Assembly: GCF_938036805.1 (NCBI RefSeq)
Contig: NZ_CALHWC010000115.1
Coordinates: forward strand, 1 to 49,944
Origin: an uncultured Streptococcus sp.
GTDB lineage: Bacteria; Bacillota; Bacilli; Lactobacillales; Streptococcaceae
Direction: 5' to 3'
DNA length: 49,944 bases
Below the pieces are notes generated by a model, which was given only the letters and a program-made list of their open reading frames with translations, did no database searches and was not told the DNA's origin. Numbering within the stretch: the stretch's first letter is position 1; each line of letters opens with the position of its first letter. The position numbers and the translations under genes are program-made. Below, piece by piece: positions 7,545 through 15,233 of this stretch.

Positions 7545-8425
7545 TTGCTATCTCCTTTTAAGCTCGTAACATTTCCATCAGAGTCCTTGCTGACCTGCAT
7601 TTCCTTGATGGAAATATAGCCCATTCCTGAGACGATTCCATCCTGAACTTCATCTGACAGCATGTAGTCCAGAAACTCTGCTGCCAGACCAGTCGGCTTG
7701 CCCAATGTATACATATGCTCATAAGACCAGAGGGGCCAAGCATTGGTCGCAACATTTTTGGCCGTTGGCTCGTAGCCATTGAGCTTCAAAATCTTGACAG
7801 AATCATCCACATAAGCAAAGGCCAGATAAGAAATGGCTCCCGGTGTTTGAGAAACAATGGACTTAACCATCCCATTTGAATCCTGCTCCTGACTTTGAAC
7901 AGCTGATTTACCATTCATGATGACACTGTCAAACGTAGCTCGAGAACCAGAACTTGCCGCACGGTTGATGATGGAAATCTCTAGGTTTTTCCCACCCAGC
8001 TGCTTCCAGTTGGTCACTTCACCAGTAAAAATCTTCTGCAGTTGCTCCGCCGTTAAATTATCGACAGACACTTCTTTATTGACAATCACGGCAATTCCAG
8101 CGACTGCTACCTTGTGGTCAACAAGGGCTGAAGCATCAATCCCTTCTTTTTCCTCAGCAAAGACATCTGAGTTACCAATTTCAACTGCACCAGACTGAAC
8201 TTGAGACAAGCCAGTACCTGATCCGCCACCTTGAACATTGACTGTTTTTCCAATATTGGCTGAACCAAACTCATCCGCGGCTGCTTCAACAAGCGGCTGA
8301 AGAGCTGTCGAACCAACGGCAGTCATGGACTCCCCTCGGTCAATCCAGCTGGAACAGGCTGATAGGCTGACTGCAAATAGCACTAGAACCGCTGACAAAA
8401 TCAGCTTATATTTTTTCTTCACCAT
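7541..8425 (-). CDS. pstS: Phosphate-binding lipoprotein PstS
   Basis: A 294-residue substrate-binding protein. The signal peptide is of the lipoprotein type, with lipobox LSAC at about residues 21-24 and the mature N-terminal Cys lipidated. The PBP signature GSTALQPLVEAAA and the phosphate-loop motifs GGGSGTGLSQV and RAASSGSRATFD are present. It captures orthophosphate outside the cell and delivers it to PstCA. The ATG at 8425 follows GAGGAG. It is the first gene of the pst operon, with an unusual direct repeat in its promoter region. Confidence 0.95.
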   Translation of the reverse strand: MVKKKYKLILSAVLVLFAVSLSACSSWIDRGESMTAVGSTALQPLVEAAADEFGSANIGKTVNVQGGGSGTGLSQVQSGAVEIGNSDVFAEEKEGIDASALVDHKVAVAGIAVIVNKEVSVDNLTAEQLQKIFTGEVTNWKQLGGKNLEISIINRAASSGSRATFDSVIMNGKSAVQSQEQDSNGMVKSIVSQTPGAISYLAFAYVDDSVKILKLNGYEPTAKNVATNAWPLWSYEHMYTLGKPTGLAAEFLDYMLSDEVQDGIVSGMGYISIKEMQVSKDSDGNVTSLKGDSK

Positions 8426-8485
8426 TTTTCTCCTCGAAATCTTGAGAATGATAGTGGAATGTCTATTTGAAAGAAACTGAAAATC

Positions 8486-8502
8486 CCACTATATCCACTA
8501 TA
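8486..8502 (-). promoter_or_regulatory. Direct repeat in the pstS promoter region (candidate regulator box)
   Basis: On the minus strand TATAGTGG occurs twice in succession with one base between (8502-8495 and 8493-8486), about 60-77 bases upstream of the pstS start. A related GATAGTGG lies in the opposite orientation near 8450-8457. Head-to-tail repeats of this spacing are how phosphate response regulators (PhoP/PnpR type) often bind, but the match to a known streptococcal box was not checked. The same bases could supply a -10 element. Confidence 0.4.
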
Positions 8503-8522
8503 ACATAGAAAGAGGGCTTTGC

Positions 8523-9836
8523 CTAGTCTTTTGAACGAAAGCGAAGCCCCTTTGGGAAATAATTTTTCAAGGTATTTCCAGTAATTTTTGCAAAGCCCAG
8601 ACCATTGCCTTGGGCAAGCACTTGATACCAGCCATTTGGATAGTTTTGAGAGAGTTGAACCGTCTCGCCTGCTACATATTTGCTAAAGGCCTCATCGTCA
8701 ATCTCAAGGACTGAGACGACTTCACTAGGTCTCAAGGCCAAACCTAAGGCAAAGCTCGGTTCAAAGCGATTTTTCTTAAATTCACCCAGATGCAGGCCAT
8801 TGCGAGCGATTTTCAGCTTGGATATGTCTGGCAATCCGGCTGGCAGCAGATACAGATTGTTGCCAAAGATATCTAAATGTCCTTCTAGCTCAATTTTTAG
8901 ATGCTTTTTCTGGAAATCTTGCCAGAGTTTTCTTTGCTCAGCTGTCAATTTATTTTTGGCAGCCTTGATTTTTTTAGCAGACTGACTTCCTGTAAAACGA
9001 AATTTCGCTACAAATTGTCCTTCTCCTTTGAAATGGTGGGGATACATACGAGCTGTTTCTGGAAAATCAATCCCTGCCACCATGCCATTGACTTTTGGTA
9101 TTTCAAGCAATTCCAAAGGAAAATTCTCTAAAAGCCAAGCGACAATTTCTTCATTTTCTTCAGGTGCCCAGGTGCAGGTCGAATAGACCAGCTGCCCGCC
9201 CGTTGCTAACATCTTGATAGCGTCCGCTAAAATTTCTCGCTGGAGACGCGCACACTGAGCCGGATATTCCAGACTCCAATATTGGGTAGCATCTGGCTGT
9301 TTGCGAAACATCCCTTCGCCAGAGCAAGGAGCATCCAGAACAATGAGGTCAAAATAGCCCTGATAAACCTTAGCTAATCTATCGGCAGATTCGTTGGTGA
9401 CAAGGACATTTCGCGCTCCAAACCGCTCAATGTTTTCTACCAAGATTTTACTTCGTTTGGCATTGATTTCGTTAGAAACCAGCAAACCTGTGTTTTCCAG
9501 ATAAGAGAGTAACTGGGTAGATTTTCCGCCTGGTGCAGCCGCTAAGTCCAAAACTTTCATTCCCTTTTGTGGTGCTGCAACCTGGGCAACCATTTGCGCA
9601 GCTGGCTCCTGAGAATAAACCAGCCCCGTGACGTGTTCCACCGACTTACCTGACACTTTTCCATAATAGCCCCAATCTGTGTTTGGGATAGCAGCCGCAA
9701 ATTCTTTCTGAGTTTCTTTTAAAGGATTGCTTCGAAAGGCTGAAATAGGCTCTTGATCAAAAGTCGCAAAAAAAGCCTCTGCTTCCTGACCCAAGAGCTC
9801 CCTATACTTTTCCTTAAAACCTACTGGAAAGTCCAT
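8523..9836 (-). CDS. rsmF: RsmF/NOL1-NOP2-sun family rRNA (cytosine-C5) methyltransferase
   Basis: A 437-residue SAM-dependent RNA m5C methyltransferase. It has the SAM motif VLDLAAAPGGKSTQLL (about residues 110-125), DAPCSGEGMFRKQP with the first catalytic Cys (about 175-188) and the second Cys in STCTWAPEENE (about 225-235). The C-terminal third is the PUA-like/RsmF_B region. An upstream GTG-type frame extends 20 codons to 9896, but the ATG at 9836 (MDFPVGFKEKY) matches the family N-terminus, lies right beside the suhB stop at 9838 and has AAGGGAAAAGG in front. The preferred target is probably 16S rRNA; the exact cytosine is not established here. Confidence 0.9.
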   Translation of the reverse strand: MDFPVGFKEKYRELLGQEAEAFFATFDQEPISAFRSNPLKETQKEFAAAIPNTDWGYYGKVSGKSVEHVTGLVYSQEPAAQMVAQVAAPQKGMKVLDLAAAPGGKSTQLLSYLENTGLLVSNEINAKRSKILVENIERFGARNVLVTNESADRLAKVYQGYFDLIVLDAPCSGEGMFRKQPDATQYWSLEYPAQCARLQREILADAIKMLATGGQLVYSTCTWAPEENEEIVAWLLENFPLELLEIPKVNGMVAGIDFPETARMYPHHFKGEGQFVAKFRFTGSQSAKKIKAAKNKLTAEQRKLWQDFQKKHLKIELEGHLDIFGNNLYLLPAGLPDISKLKIARNGLHLGEFKKNRFEPSFALGLALRPSEVVSVLEIDDEAFSKYVAGETVQLSQNYPNGWYQVLAQGNGLGFAKITGNTLKNYFPKGLRFRSKD

Positions 9837-9837
9837 A

Positions 9838-10608
9838 CTAGCCTTTTCCCTTTCGTAAATACTCTTGTAATTCGTCCAACTTGCACTTCGGCGCAATCAT
9901 AATCGGCTCCTGAGTCTGAAAATTCGGCTGATTGCCATCTAGGGTCTGAATGACAAAGCCCAGTTTGTCAGCCATCACATAGGCAGCTGCGTAGTCCCAA
10001 GGCCAATTATAAGAGAAATAGGCCGCCAAACCACCCGCCAGAGCCTTGCCAAAACTAATCCCAGCGCTGCCATAGACACGCACGCCTAGGCAAGCACGAG
10101 ATAAGTCAGCCAGTCCCCAGTGATTATGCTCTAACATACAGGCATTTGAAGCAATCAAATATTGCTGCAAGGGCTTATCGATAAAAGTAGCCAACTTTCT
10201 GTCATTGCAGTAAACATCAAAAGCCCCGCCTCCATGAAAAAGCTGGTCCCTTGTCACATCGTAGATCAAACCGAACTTGCCCTGCCCATTTTCGAAATAA
10301 GCCAACATAATAGCAAAATCAGCCTGCTGGGTAATGAAATTATTGGTACCATCAATGGGATCAATCACCCATACATTGCCATCCGCGATGTCGTGTCGCA
10401 GGTCATTTTCCTCGGCCAAAATCGCGTCGTTCGGATACTGAGTTAAAATTTTCCCGACCAAGTCATCCTGGATGATCCGATCCATTTGAGTCACCAAGTC
10501 AGTCGGACTGCTCTTTTGTAGGACATCCAGGTCATCATAGAGATGCTCCCTTAAAAAAGCGCCTGCCTGATAAACTATTTCTTTCGCAAAATGAAATTTA
10601 TTTTCCAA
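9838..10608 (-). CDS. Inositol monophosphatase family protein
   Basis: A 256-residue member of the Mg2+-dependent, Li+-sensitive phosphatase family (SuhB/IMPase). The metal ligands are visible in ILAEEND (about residue 66), WVIDPIDGTNNF (about 80-92) and PWDYAAAYVMAD (about 203-214). In streptococci the physiological substrate is uncertain; inositol-phosphate, NADP(H) or 3'-phosphoadenosine phosphates are family possibilities. Its start overlaps the upstream UPF0223 gene by 11 bases, and the methyltransferase gene follows at once, so the genes are probably co-transcribed. Confidence 0.9.
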   Translation of the reverse strand: MENKFHFAKEIVYQAGAFLREHLYDDLDVLQKSSPTDLVTQMDRIIQDDLVGKILTQYPNDAILAEENDLRHDIADGNVWVIDPIDGTNNFITQQADFAIMLAYFENGQGKFGLIYDVTRDQLFHGGGAFDVYCNDRKLATFIDKPLQQYLIASNACMLEHNHWGLADLSRACLGVRVYGSAGISFGKALAGGLAAYFSYNWPWDYAAAYVMADKLGFVIQTLDGNQPNFQTQEPIMIAPKCKLDELQEYLRKGKG

Positions 10609-10876
10609 GAGAAATCATTCCTTTCCCTTTTCTTTTTGCCTCCTGAACAGCCCGATAAAAAGAATAGCCACTGACCATTTCAAACTCACGACCGAGTCGC
10701 TTCTCTTCTCCCTTACTGGGAACAACTTTCTTGAAGACTGCATAAGACTGGAGCAGTTTCTCCGCTTGAATCTTCTGTTCATAGGCTTGCTCTACGTCAT
10801 TAAAAAAAGAAAGCACTGAAGCAAGCTCTTCAGTGCTCCACGATAAGTCTAGTGGGTAACTATAATTTTTTTCCAT
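10598..10876 (-). CDS. UPF0223 family protein
   Basis: A 92-residue protein of the conserved but uncharacterised UPF0223 family, recognised by YPLDLSWSTEELASVLSFFNDVEQAYE near the start and by the C-terminal YRAVQEAKRKGKG. It is predicted to be helical, soluble and cytoplasmic. It sits 3 bases after spx and overlaps the following phosphatase gene. This spx-UPF0223-IMPase order is common in streptococci as I recall it. Function unknown. Confidence 0.85.
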   Translation of the reverse strand: MEKNYSYPLDLSWSTEELASVLSFFNDVEQAYEQKIQAEKLLQSYAVFKKVVPSKGEEKRLGREFEMVSGYSFYRAVQEAKRKGKGMISLGK

Positions 10877-10879
10877 ATT

Positions 10880-11278
10880 TTAAATATCAGCACGCATGGT
10901 TGCGGCTCTGAGTTCTTCTTTCCGATAGCCTCTAGGCAAGAAAGCACGGATTTCATCTTCATTGAAGCCGATCTGCATTCGTTTACCATCAAGGATAATT
11001 GGGCGACGCAAAAGACTAGGATTTTCCTCAATCAGCTTAATGAGCGTTGAAATCGATAAATCCTCTACGTCTAAATCTAGTTTTTGAAAAATTTTTGAGC
11101 GGGTTGAGATGATGTCATCAGTGCCATTTTCTGTCAATGAAAGAATATGTTGCAATTCTGGAGCAGACAGAGGGCTCGTCATGATATTATGCTCCGTAAA
11201 TGGAACTTCATGACCAATCAACCAAGCACGCGCCTTGCGACAGGAAGTGCAGCTAGGCGATAAAAATAATGTAATCAT
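10880..11278 (-). CDS. spxA2: Spx family redox-sensing transcription regulator (SpxA2-like)
   Basis: A 132-residue ArsC-like Spx protein, the usual length. The N-terminal thioredoxin-like fold carries the redox switch CTSC (residues 10-13). The RNA polymerase alpha-CTD-binding surface and the RRPIILDGKRMQIGFNEDEIRAFLPR region (about 91-116) are intact. Spx binds RNAP and changes promoter choice under thiol stress or cell-envelope stress. Streptococci have two paralogues; MITLFLSPSCTSCRKA and the C-terminal sequence look like SpxA2 rather than SpxA1, a judgement from memory. It has its own promoter and probably heads the operon with the UPF0223, phosphatase and rsmF genes. Confidence 0.9.
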   Translation of the reverse strand: MITLFLSPSCTSCRKARAWLIGHEVPFTEHNIMTSPLSAPELQHILSLTENGTDDIISTRSKIFQKLDLDVEDLSISTLIKLIEENPSLLRRPIILDGKRMQIGFNEDEIRAFLPRGYRKEELRAATMRADI

Positions 11279-11315
11279 GCTGTTCTCTTCTTATTTTTAT
11301 ATAGTAACTAACTCT

Positions 11316-11344
11316 ATTATACTAAATTTTATCTCTCTTGACTA
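11316..11344 (-). promoter_or_regulatory. spx promoter
   Basis: On the minus strand, TAGTCA (-35, 11344-11339), 17-base spacer, TATAAT (-10, 11321-11316), about 38 bases upstream of the spx ATG. Confidence 0.65.
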
Positions 11345-11374
11345 GATATTTTTAAGAATCAGCTTGAAATACTA

Positions 11375-11399
11375 AGAAAAATATCAAGAACTGATATTT
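11375..11399 (-). terminator. Terminator of ribF
   Basis: On the minus strand a 7-bp stem AATATCA/TGATATT with loop GTTCT overlaps the ribF stop codon and runs straight into TTTTT. Confidence 0.6.
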
Positions 11400-12324
11400 A
11401 TTCCGAACATTCCCAATTTCTTGCCACTTCTTCATCACTCTTTAATTGAGCAACCAGTTCTTCAATACCATCAAATTTAACCATATCACGAATCTTATCC
11501 AGCCAGATAATCCTGATCGTATCGCCATAGATTTCCTCCGCAAAGTCAAATAGATTGGCCTCAAAACGAAGCTCATCTCCTTCAAAGGTCACATTTTTGC
11601 CAACGCTAGCCATACCTCGATAAATCTTACCATTGTGCTCAACATCTACCACATAGACGCCATCTGCTGGCAAAATCACGCGATCCAATGGTGCTAGATT
11701 GGCCGTTGGATAGCCAATGGTACGCCCTCTAGCATTGCCATGAACCACAATGCCACGAGTAGAGAGAGGATAGCCTAGTAGCTGATGCGCCTTGGCAACA
11801 TCACCGTTTTGAATAGTCTCTCTAATCCGAGTAGAAGAAATCTTTTCCTCATCTTGATTAACTGATGAGACGATGACAATCTGACCATCGAAATAGTCTG
11901 CAAGCTCCTCTGCCTTTCTCTTGTCAGACCCAAAATGGTAATCAAAACCTGCCACAACTGCCTTCGCTTTAAGTGCAGCAACGTACTTATCAAAAAATTC
12001 TTGGGCTGTATTTTTAGAAAAATGGCTAGTAAAGTCAATCAAGTAAAGGTAGTCCACACCTAAATTTTCTAAGTGAGCAGCTCGTTCCTCTGGATGATTC
12101 AAATGCAACATCAACTCTGGCTGATAGCGGACAAAGGCCAATTTGGGTGACTCAGGAAAGGTCAGTACAGCAATCTTCAGTCCTTGCTCTTCTGCGATTT
12201 TCCTTGCTTCCTTAAAAAGTGTCTGATGTCCCTTATGCAGGCCGTCAAAATATCCTAGCACCAAGACTGTATCTTCTTCCTGCTTTATCTCTAATTCATT
12301 ATTTATTCGTCTTATTTTCATCAT
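11398..12324 (-). CDS. ribF: Bifunctional riboflavin kinase / FAD synthetase
   Basis: A 308-residue enzyme making FMN from riboflavin and FAD from FMN. The N-terminal FAD synthetase (nucleotidyltransferase) domain shows LGYFDGLHKGHQTLF (about residues 23-37) and the ISSTRIRE motif (about 160-167). The C-terminal riboflavin kinase domain shows GNARGRTIGYPTANL (about 196-210) and the conserved E-FD segment near RFEANLFDF. Two consecutive ATGs (12324, 12321) are possible. No Shine-Dalgarno precedes them; the -10 box ends only 6 bases upstream, so the mRNA is probably leaderless. No FMN riboswitch is present. Confidence 0.93.
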   Translation of the reverse strand: MMKIRRINNELEIKQEEDTVLVLGYFDGLHKGHQTLFKEARKIAEEQGLKIAVLTFPESPKLAFVRYQPELMLHLNHPEERAAHLENLGVDYLYLIDFTSHFSKNTAQEFFDKYVAALKAKAVVAGFDYHFGSDKRKAEELADYFDGQIVIVSSVNQDEEKISSTRIRETIQNGDVAKAHQLLGYPLSTRGIVVHGNARGRTIGYPTANLAPLDRVILPADGVYVVDVEHNGKIYRGMASVGKNVTFEGDELRFEANLFDFAEEIYGDTIRIIWLDKIRDMVKFDGIEELVAQLKSDEEVARNWECSE

Positions 12325-12330
12325 TTTTCT

Positions 12331-12359
12331 ATTTTACTATGTATCCGCTTTTTTTACAA
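12331..12359 (-). promoter_or_regulatory. ribF promoter placed directly against the start codon
   Basis: On the minus strand, TTGTAA (-35, 12359-12354), 17-base spacer, TAAAAT (-10, 12336-12331), then six bases and the ATG at 12324. Transcription is expected to start at or one base before the ATG. Confidence 0.7.
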
Positions 12360-12394
12360 CAAATTAAATCCCATGAAAAGAACTTCTATTGCCC

Positions 12395-12427
12395 CAAGAA
12401 AACACCTTGCTATCTTTAACAAAGTGT
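12395..12427 (-). terminator. Probable terminator of the gal operon (after galE)
   Basis: On the minus strand ACACTTTG pairs with CAAGGTGT (one G-U pair) across a 10-base loop, followed by TTTTCTT. It lies 28 bases beyond the galE stop. Confidence 0.55.
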
Positions 12428-12454
12428 CTCTGTAAATATTTGAAACTACACTGG

Positions 12455-13456
12455 TTACTGACGATCATCATAGCCGTTTGGATGACTGGAATGCCATTTC
12501 CAAGCGGTTTCGATAATGGTTTCGATATTGTCAAATTTCGGCTGCCAGCCCAGAACATTTCTTGCTTTCTCAGAGGAAGCAATCAGCGTATCCGGATCCC
12601 CTGGGCGCCGCTCTGCTATTTCCAAAGGAATAGGATGTCCAGTCACCTTGCGGGCTGCTTCTACAATCTGCAGGTTAGAAAAGCCAGTCGAGGAGCCAAG
12701 GTTAAAGGCATCCGAAGGTTGACCAGCACGCAGATGCTCAACAGCCAAAATATGAGCGTCAGCCAAGTCGAAAGGATGGACATAATCGCGGACATTGGTC
12801 CCGTCCGGAGTATCGTAATCATCGCCAAAGACAGCAATCTTCTCGCGTTTGCCCTGAGCCACCTGAAGTATAATTGGCAAGAGATGGGTTTCAGGTCCGT
12901 GGTCCTCACCGATTGAACCGTCAGGTTTGGCACCGGCCACATTGAAATAACGCAGGGCTACAAACTTGATGCCATAGGCCTGGTCTGCCCAACGCATAAT
13001 AGTCTCCATCATAAGCTTGCTCTCACCATAAGGATTGATCGGCTTTTGCGGGGTCGTTTCCAGAATCGGCACTTCTTCAGGAATGCCATAAGTCGCCGCT
13101 GTCGAAGAAAAGACAATGTTCTTAACGCCGCATTCCTGCATGACTTCCAAGAGAGAAACCATGCCAGCTGTGTTATTGTCAAAATACTTGAGCGGGTCCA
13201 CCATAGACTCTGCCACCAGTGAAAAAGCAGCGAAGTGAATGACTGCATCGATGGATGGATGTTTGTCAAAAACGCCACGCATAAAGTCCTTATCCGCCAA
13301 ATCCCCCTCATAAAAGGCTGCCTGAGGATGAACTGCTGCCCGATGACCAGTCACCAAATTATCAACGACGACCACCTCTTCCTTGCCTGCTGCTACCAGA
13401 CGATCTACCATGTGCGAGCCGATATAGCCAGCTCCACCTAATACTAAAATTGCCAT
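12455..13456 (-). CDS. galE: UDP-glucose 4-epimerase
   Basis: A 333-residue SDR-family epimerase of the Leloir pathway, interconverting UDP-galactose and UDP-glucose with bound NAD+. It has the Rossmann motif GGAGYIGSH (about residues 6-14), catalytic Ser-Thr (SSTAATYG) and Tyr-X3-Lys (YGESK, about 148-152). The frame extends three codons upstream to a GTG at 13465, but the ATG at 13456 gives the standard MAILVLGG N-terminus. It is the last gene of the galKTE operon, 76 bases after galT. Confidence 0.95.
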   Translation of the reverse strand: MAILVLGGAGYIGSHMVDRLVAAGKEEVVVVDNLVTGHRAAVHPQAAFYEGDLADKDFMRGVFDKHPSIDAVIHFAAFSLVAESMVDPLKYFDNNTAGMVSLLEVMQECGVKNIVFSSTAATYGIPEEVPILETTPQKPINPYGESKLMMETIMRWADQAYGIKFVALRYFNVAGAKPDGSIGEDHGPETHLLPIILQVAQGKREKIAVFGDDYDTPDGTNVRDYVHPFDLADAHILAVEHLRAGQPSDAFNLGSSTGFSNLQIVEAARKVTGHPIPLEIAERRPGDPDTLIASSEKARNVLGWQPKFDNIETIIETAWKWHSSHPNGYDDRQ

Positions 13457-13532
13457 GTCTCTCACTTTCTTGTCTTGATTTTTATTTAACTATTTTATCA
13501 AAAATAAGGACGAATGAAAACTCTTGCTGCAA

Positions 13533-15014
13533 TTATTCTTCCAAACCAACAGATTGGACAAAGCGCATGAAAGCTTCTTGCCCCTCCTCTGTTCGCTTGT
13601 AAACTCCCGCGTCTTCCAGCACACGGCTAAAAATTTGTCCAACCGATGCCTGAACTACTCCTTCCACCGTTTCAGCGGTAACTTTCGGATGCTGGTTTTT
13701 GAGTTGATTGGCCCACTCCTGATGATAGGCAGCAACCTGACAGTCTTCTCCCAGCAGAAACAGCTCCACCTGCTTGAGCTCTTCCTTGAGCCGAGGCGGC
13801 AGAATAGCCAGCCCCATAACCTCAATCAGGCCGATATTTTCTTTCTTAATATGCTGAACATCTCTATGAGGGTGGTAAATGCCGTCCGGATGTTCTGAGG
13901 AAGTTTGATTGTCCCGCAAGACCAAGTCTAGCTCAAAAGATCCATCTTTCCTGCGGGCAATCGGTGTGATGGTATGATGCGGTTCACCCTCAGACTCTGC
14001 CAACACCTGCACACTGGGATCAGAATAAGTCCGCCAAGCTTGCAAAATCTTGCCAGCCAACTTAATCAACTGTTCCTTCTTCTCAGATTTCATACGAATG
14101 ACGGACATAGGCCATTTGACAATACCTGCCTCCACCTCTTCAAATCCGCTAAAAGTAAAGCTGCAATCCAGCTCTGCTATTTCCATAGGGAAGGTATGAC
14201 GTCCGCCCTGATAGTGGTCGTGGGTCAGGATGGAGCCACCGACAATAGGTAGGTCGGCGTTAGAACCTGCGAAATAGCCTGGAAAAGTCTCGACGATGTC
14301 CAGCAGGCGCTCAAAGGTCAGCCGGCTGATAGCCATAGGAAGGTGCTGGCTGTGCAGAAAGATGCAATGCTCATTAAAGTAGGCATAGGGCGAATACTGG
14401 AAGCCCCATTCCTGTCCGGCCAAATCGAATCGAATAATCCGATGGTTAGCGCGGGCAGGGTGATTCAAGCGGCCTTGGTAGCCTTCATTTTCCATGCAGA
14501 GCTGGCAGGCTGGATAATGGCTGTTCTTAGCCTTTTTAGCTGCCGCAATTTCCTTGGGATCCTTTTCTGGCTTAGAGAGATTAATGGTGATTTCCAAATC
14601 TCCATAGGCAGTCGGTGCTTTGAAAGCAATATTTCTAGCAATAGCCTTGACCTTGATGTAGTCATTCTTTTGACTAAGCTGGTAAAAATCAGCCACAGCT
14701 TGCTCGGGATTGGAAGCATAGGTCGTCCAGAAGTCCTGATTGAGCTGGCTAGGGGCAGGTGTAATCAAGTTCATGAGCTCAGCTCCCAGTATATCCTGCT
14801 CAGCCAGAGTATCACCAATCTTCCCATTCTTGACAGCCGCAGCTACCAAGTTATCCTTCAGGTCAATTAGCTGCTCACCCTTCGTCTCCTGTTCTGCCAC
14901 TGTCTCTCCAACCAGAGCCATGACACGATTGCTTAGATAAATGGCGTCCATTTCCTCAAAAGTGCTATTGTCAATCACTGCTGATACAAAAGCATCCAGT
15001 AACTTCTTGGGCAT
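13533..15014 (-). CDS. galT: Galactose-1-phosphate uridylyltransferase (class II, firmicute type)
   Basis: A 493-residue GalT of the long firmicute class, transferring UMP from UDP-glucose to galactose-1-phosphate. The C-terminal domain has the active-site region GGSILTHDHYQGGRH (about residues 255-269) and HHTITPIARR (about 343-352). CQLCMENEGYQGRLNHPARANHR lies before them. The start has AGGAAG upstream. It lies between galK and galE and is separated from galK by a 173-bp intergenic repeat (15041-15213), unusual for two adjacent operon genes. Confidence 0.94.
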   Translation of the reverse strand: MPKKLLDAFVSAVIDNSTFEEMDAIYLSNRVMALVGETVAEQETKGEQLIDLKDNLVAAAVKNGKIGDTLAEQDILGAELMNLITPAPSQLNQDFWTTYASNPEQAVADFYQLSQKNDYIKVKAIARNIAFKAPTAYGDLEITINLSKPEKDPKEIAAAKKAKNSHYPACQLCMENEGYQGRLNHPARANHRIIRFDLAGQEWGFQYSPYAYFNEHCIFLHSQHLPMAISRLTFERLLDIVETFPGYFAGSNADLPIVGGSILTHDHYQGGRHTFPMEIAELDCSFTFSGFEEVEAGIVKWPMSVIRMKSEKKEQLIKLAGKILQAWRTYSDPSVQVLAESEGEPHHTITPIARRKDGSFELDLVLRDNQTSSEHPDGIYHPHRDVQHIKKENIGLIEVMGLAILPPRLKEELKQVELFLLGEDCQVAAYHQEWANQLKNQHPKVTAETVEGVVQASVGQIFSRVLEDAGVYKRTEEGQEAFMRFVQSVGLEE

Positions 15015-15040
15015 AGTTCTTCCTTTCTTTTGCTAGTAAA

Positions 15041-15213
15041 GAGAGTGGGACAGAAATCGGTAATTCGTTAGAATTCGATTTCGTCGTCCCACCTCCGCAC
15101 AGTTGAGTAGGGCTGTAAGAGCTGATGAAATCGGCGTAGTAGAGCCCACTCAACCACTGCGTCTTGCTCGACGATCCAAAGATAATTGAGAGACTAGGAC
15201 TTTTGTCCCAGAC
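15041..15213 (+). repeat. MITE-like intergenic repeat, copy 1 (between galK and galT)
   Basis: About 173 bp, matching 40704-40868 in the same orientation and 22560-22734 in reverse. The ends are imperfect inverted repeats (GAGAGTGGGACAGAAATC against GAGGCTGGGACAAAAGTC, 14 of 18 alike). Inside is a second inverted pair, GTTGAGTAGGGCT and AGAGCCCACTCAAC. The right end of this copy is degenerate. No open reading frame or transposase lies in it, so it would be mobilised in trans if at all. I do not assign it a published name. Confidence 0.85.
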
Positions 15214-15233
15214 CCAAGTTCCTTTTCTGTGAT

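Noticed and set aside
8503..8522. Short hairpin downstream of rsmF as a terminator
   Set aside because: The stem is only 3-4 bp and has no T run worth the name.
9837..9896. Longer rsmF start (20 extra codons)
   Set aside because: The extension lies inside the preceding phosphatase gene, and the family N-terminus begins at the ATG at 9836.
12360..12454. FMN riboswitch upstream of ribF
   Set aside because: The region is short, holds the gal terminator, and the promoter abuts the ribF ATG, leaving no leader for a riboswitch.
13457..13465. GTG start three codons upstream for galE
   Set aside because: ATG at 13456 gives the conserved MAILVLGG N-terminus.
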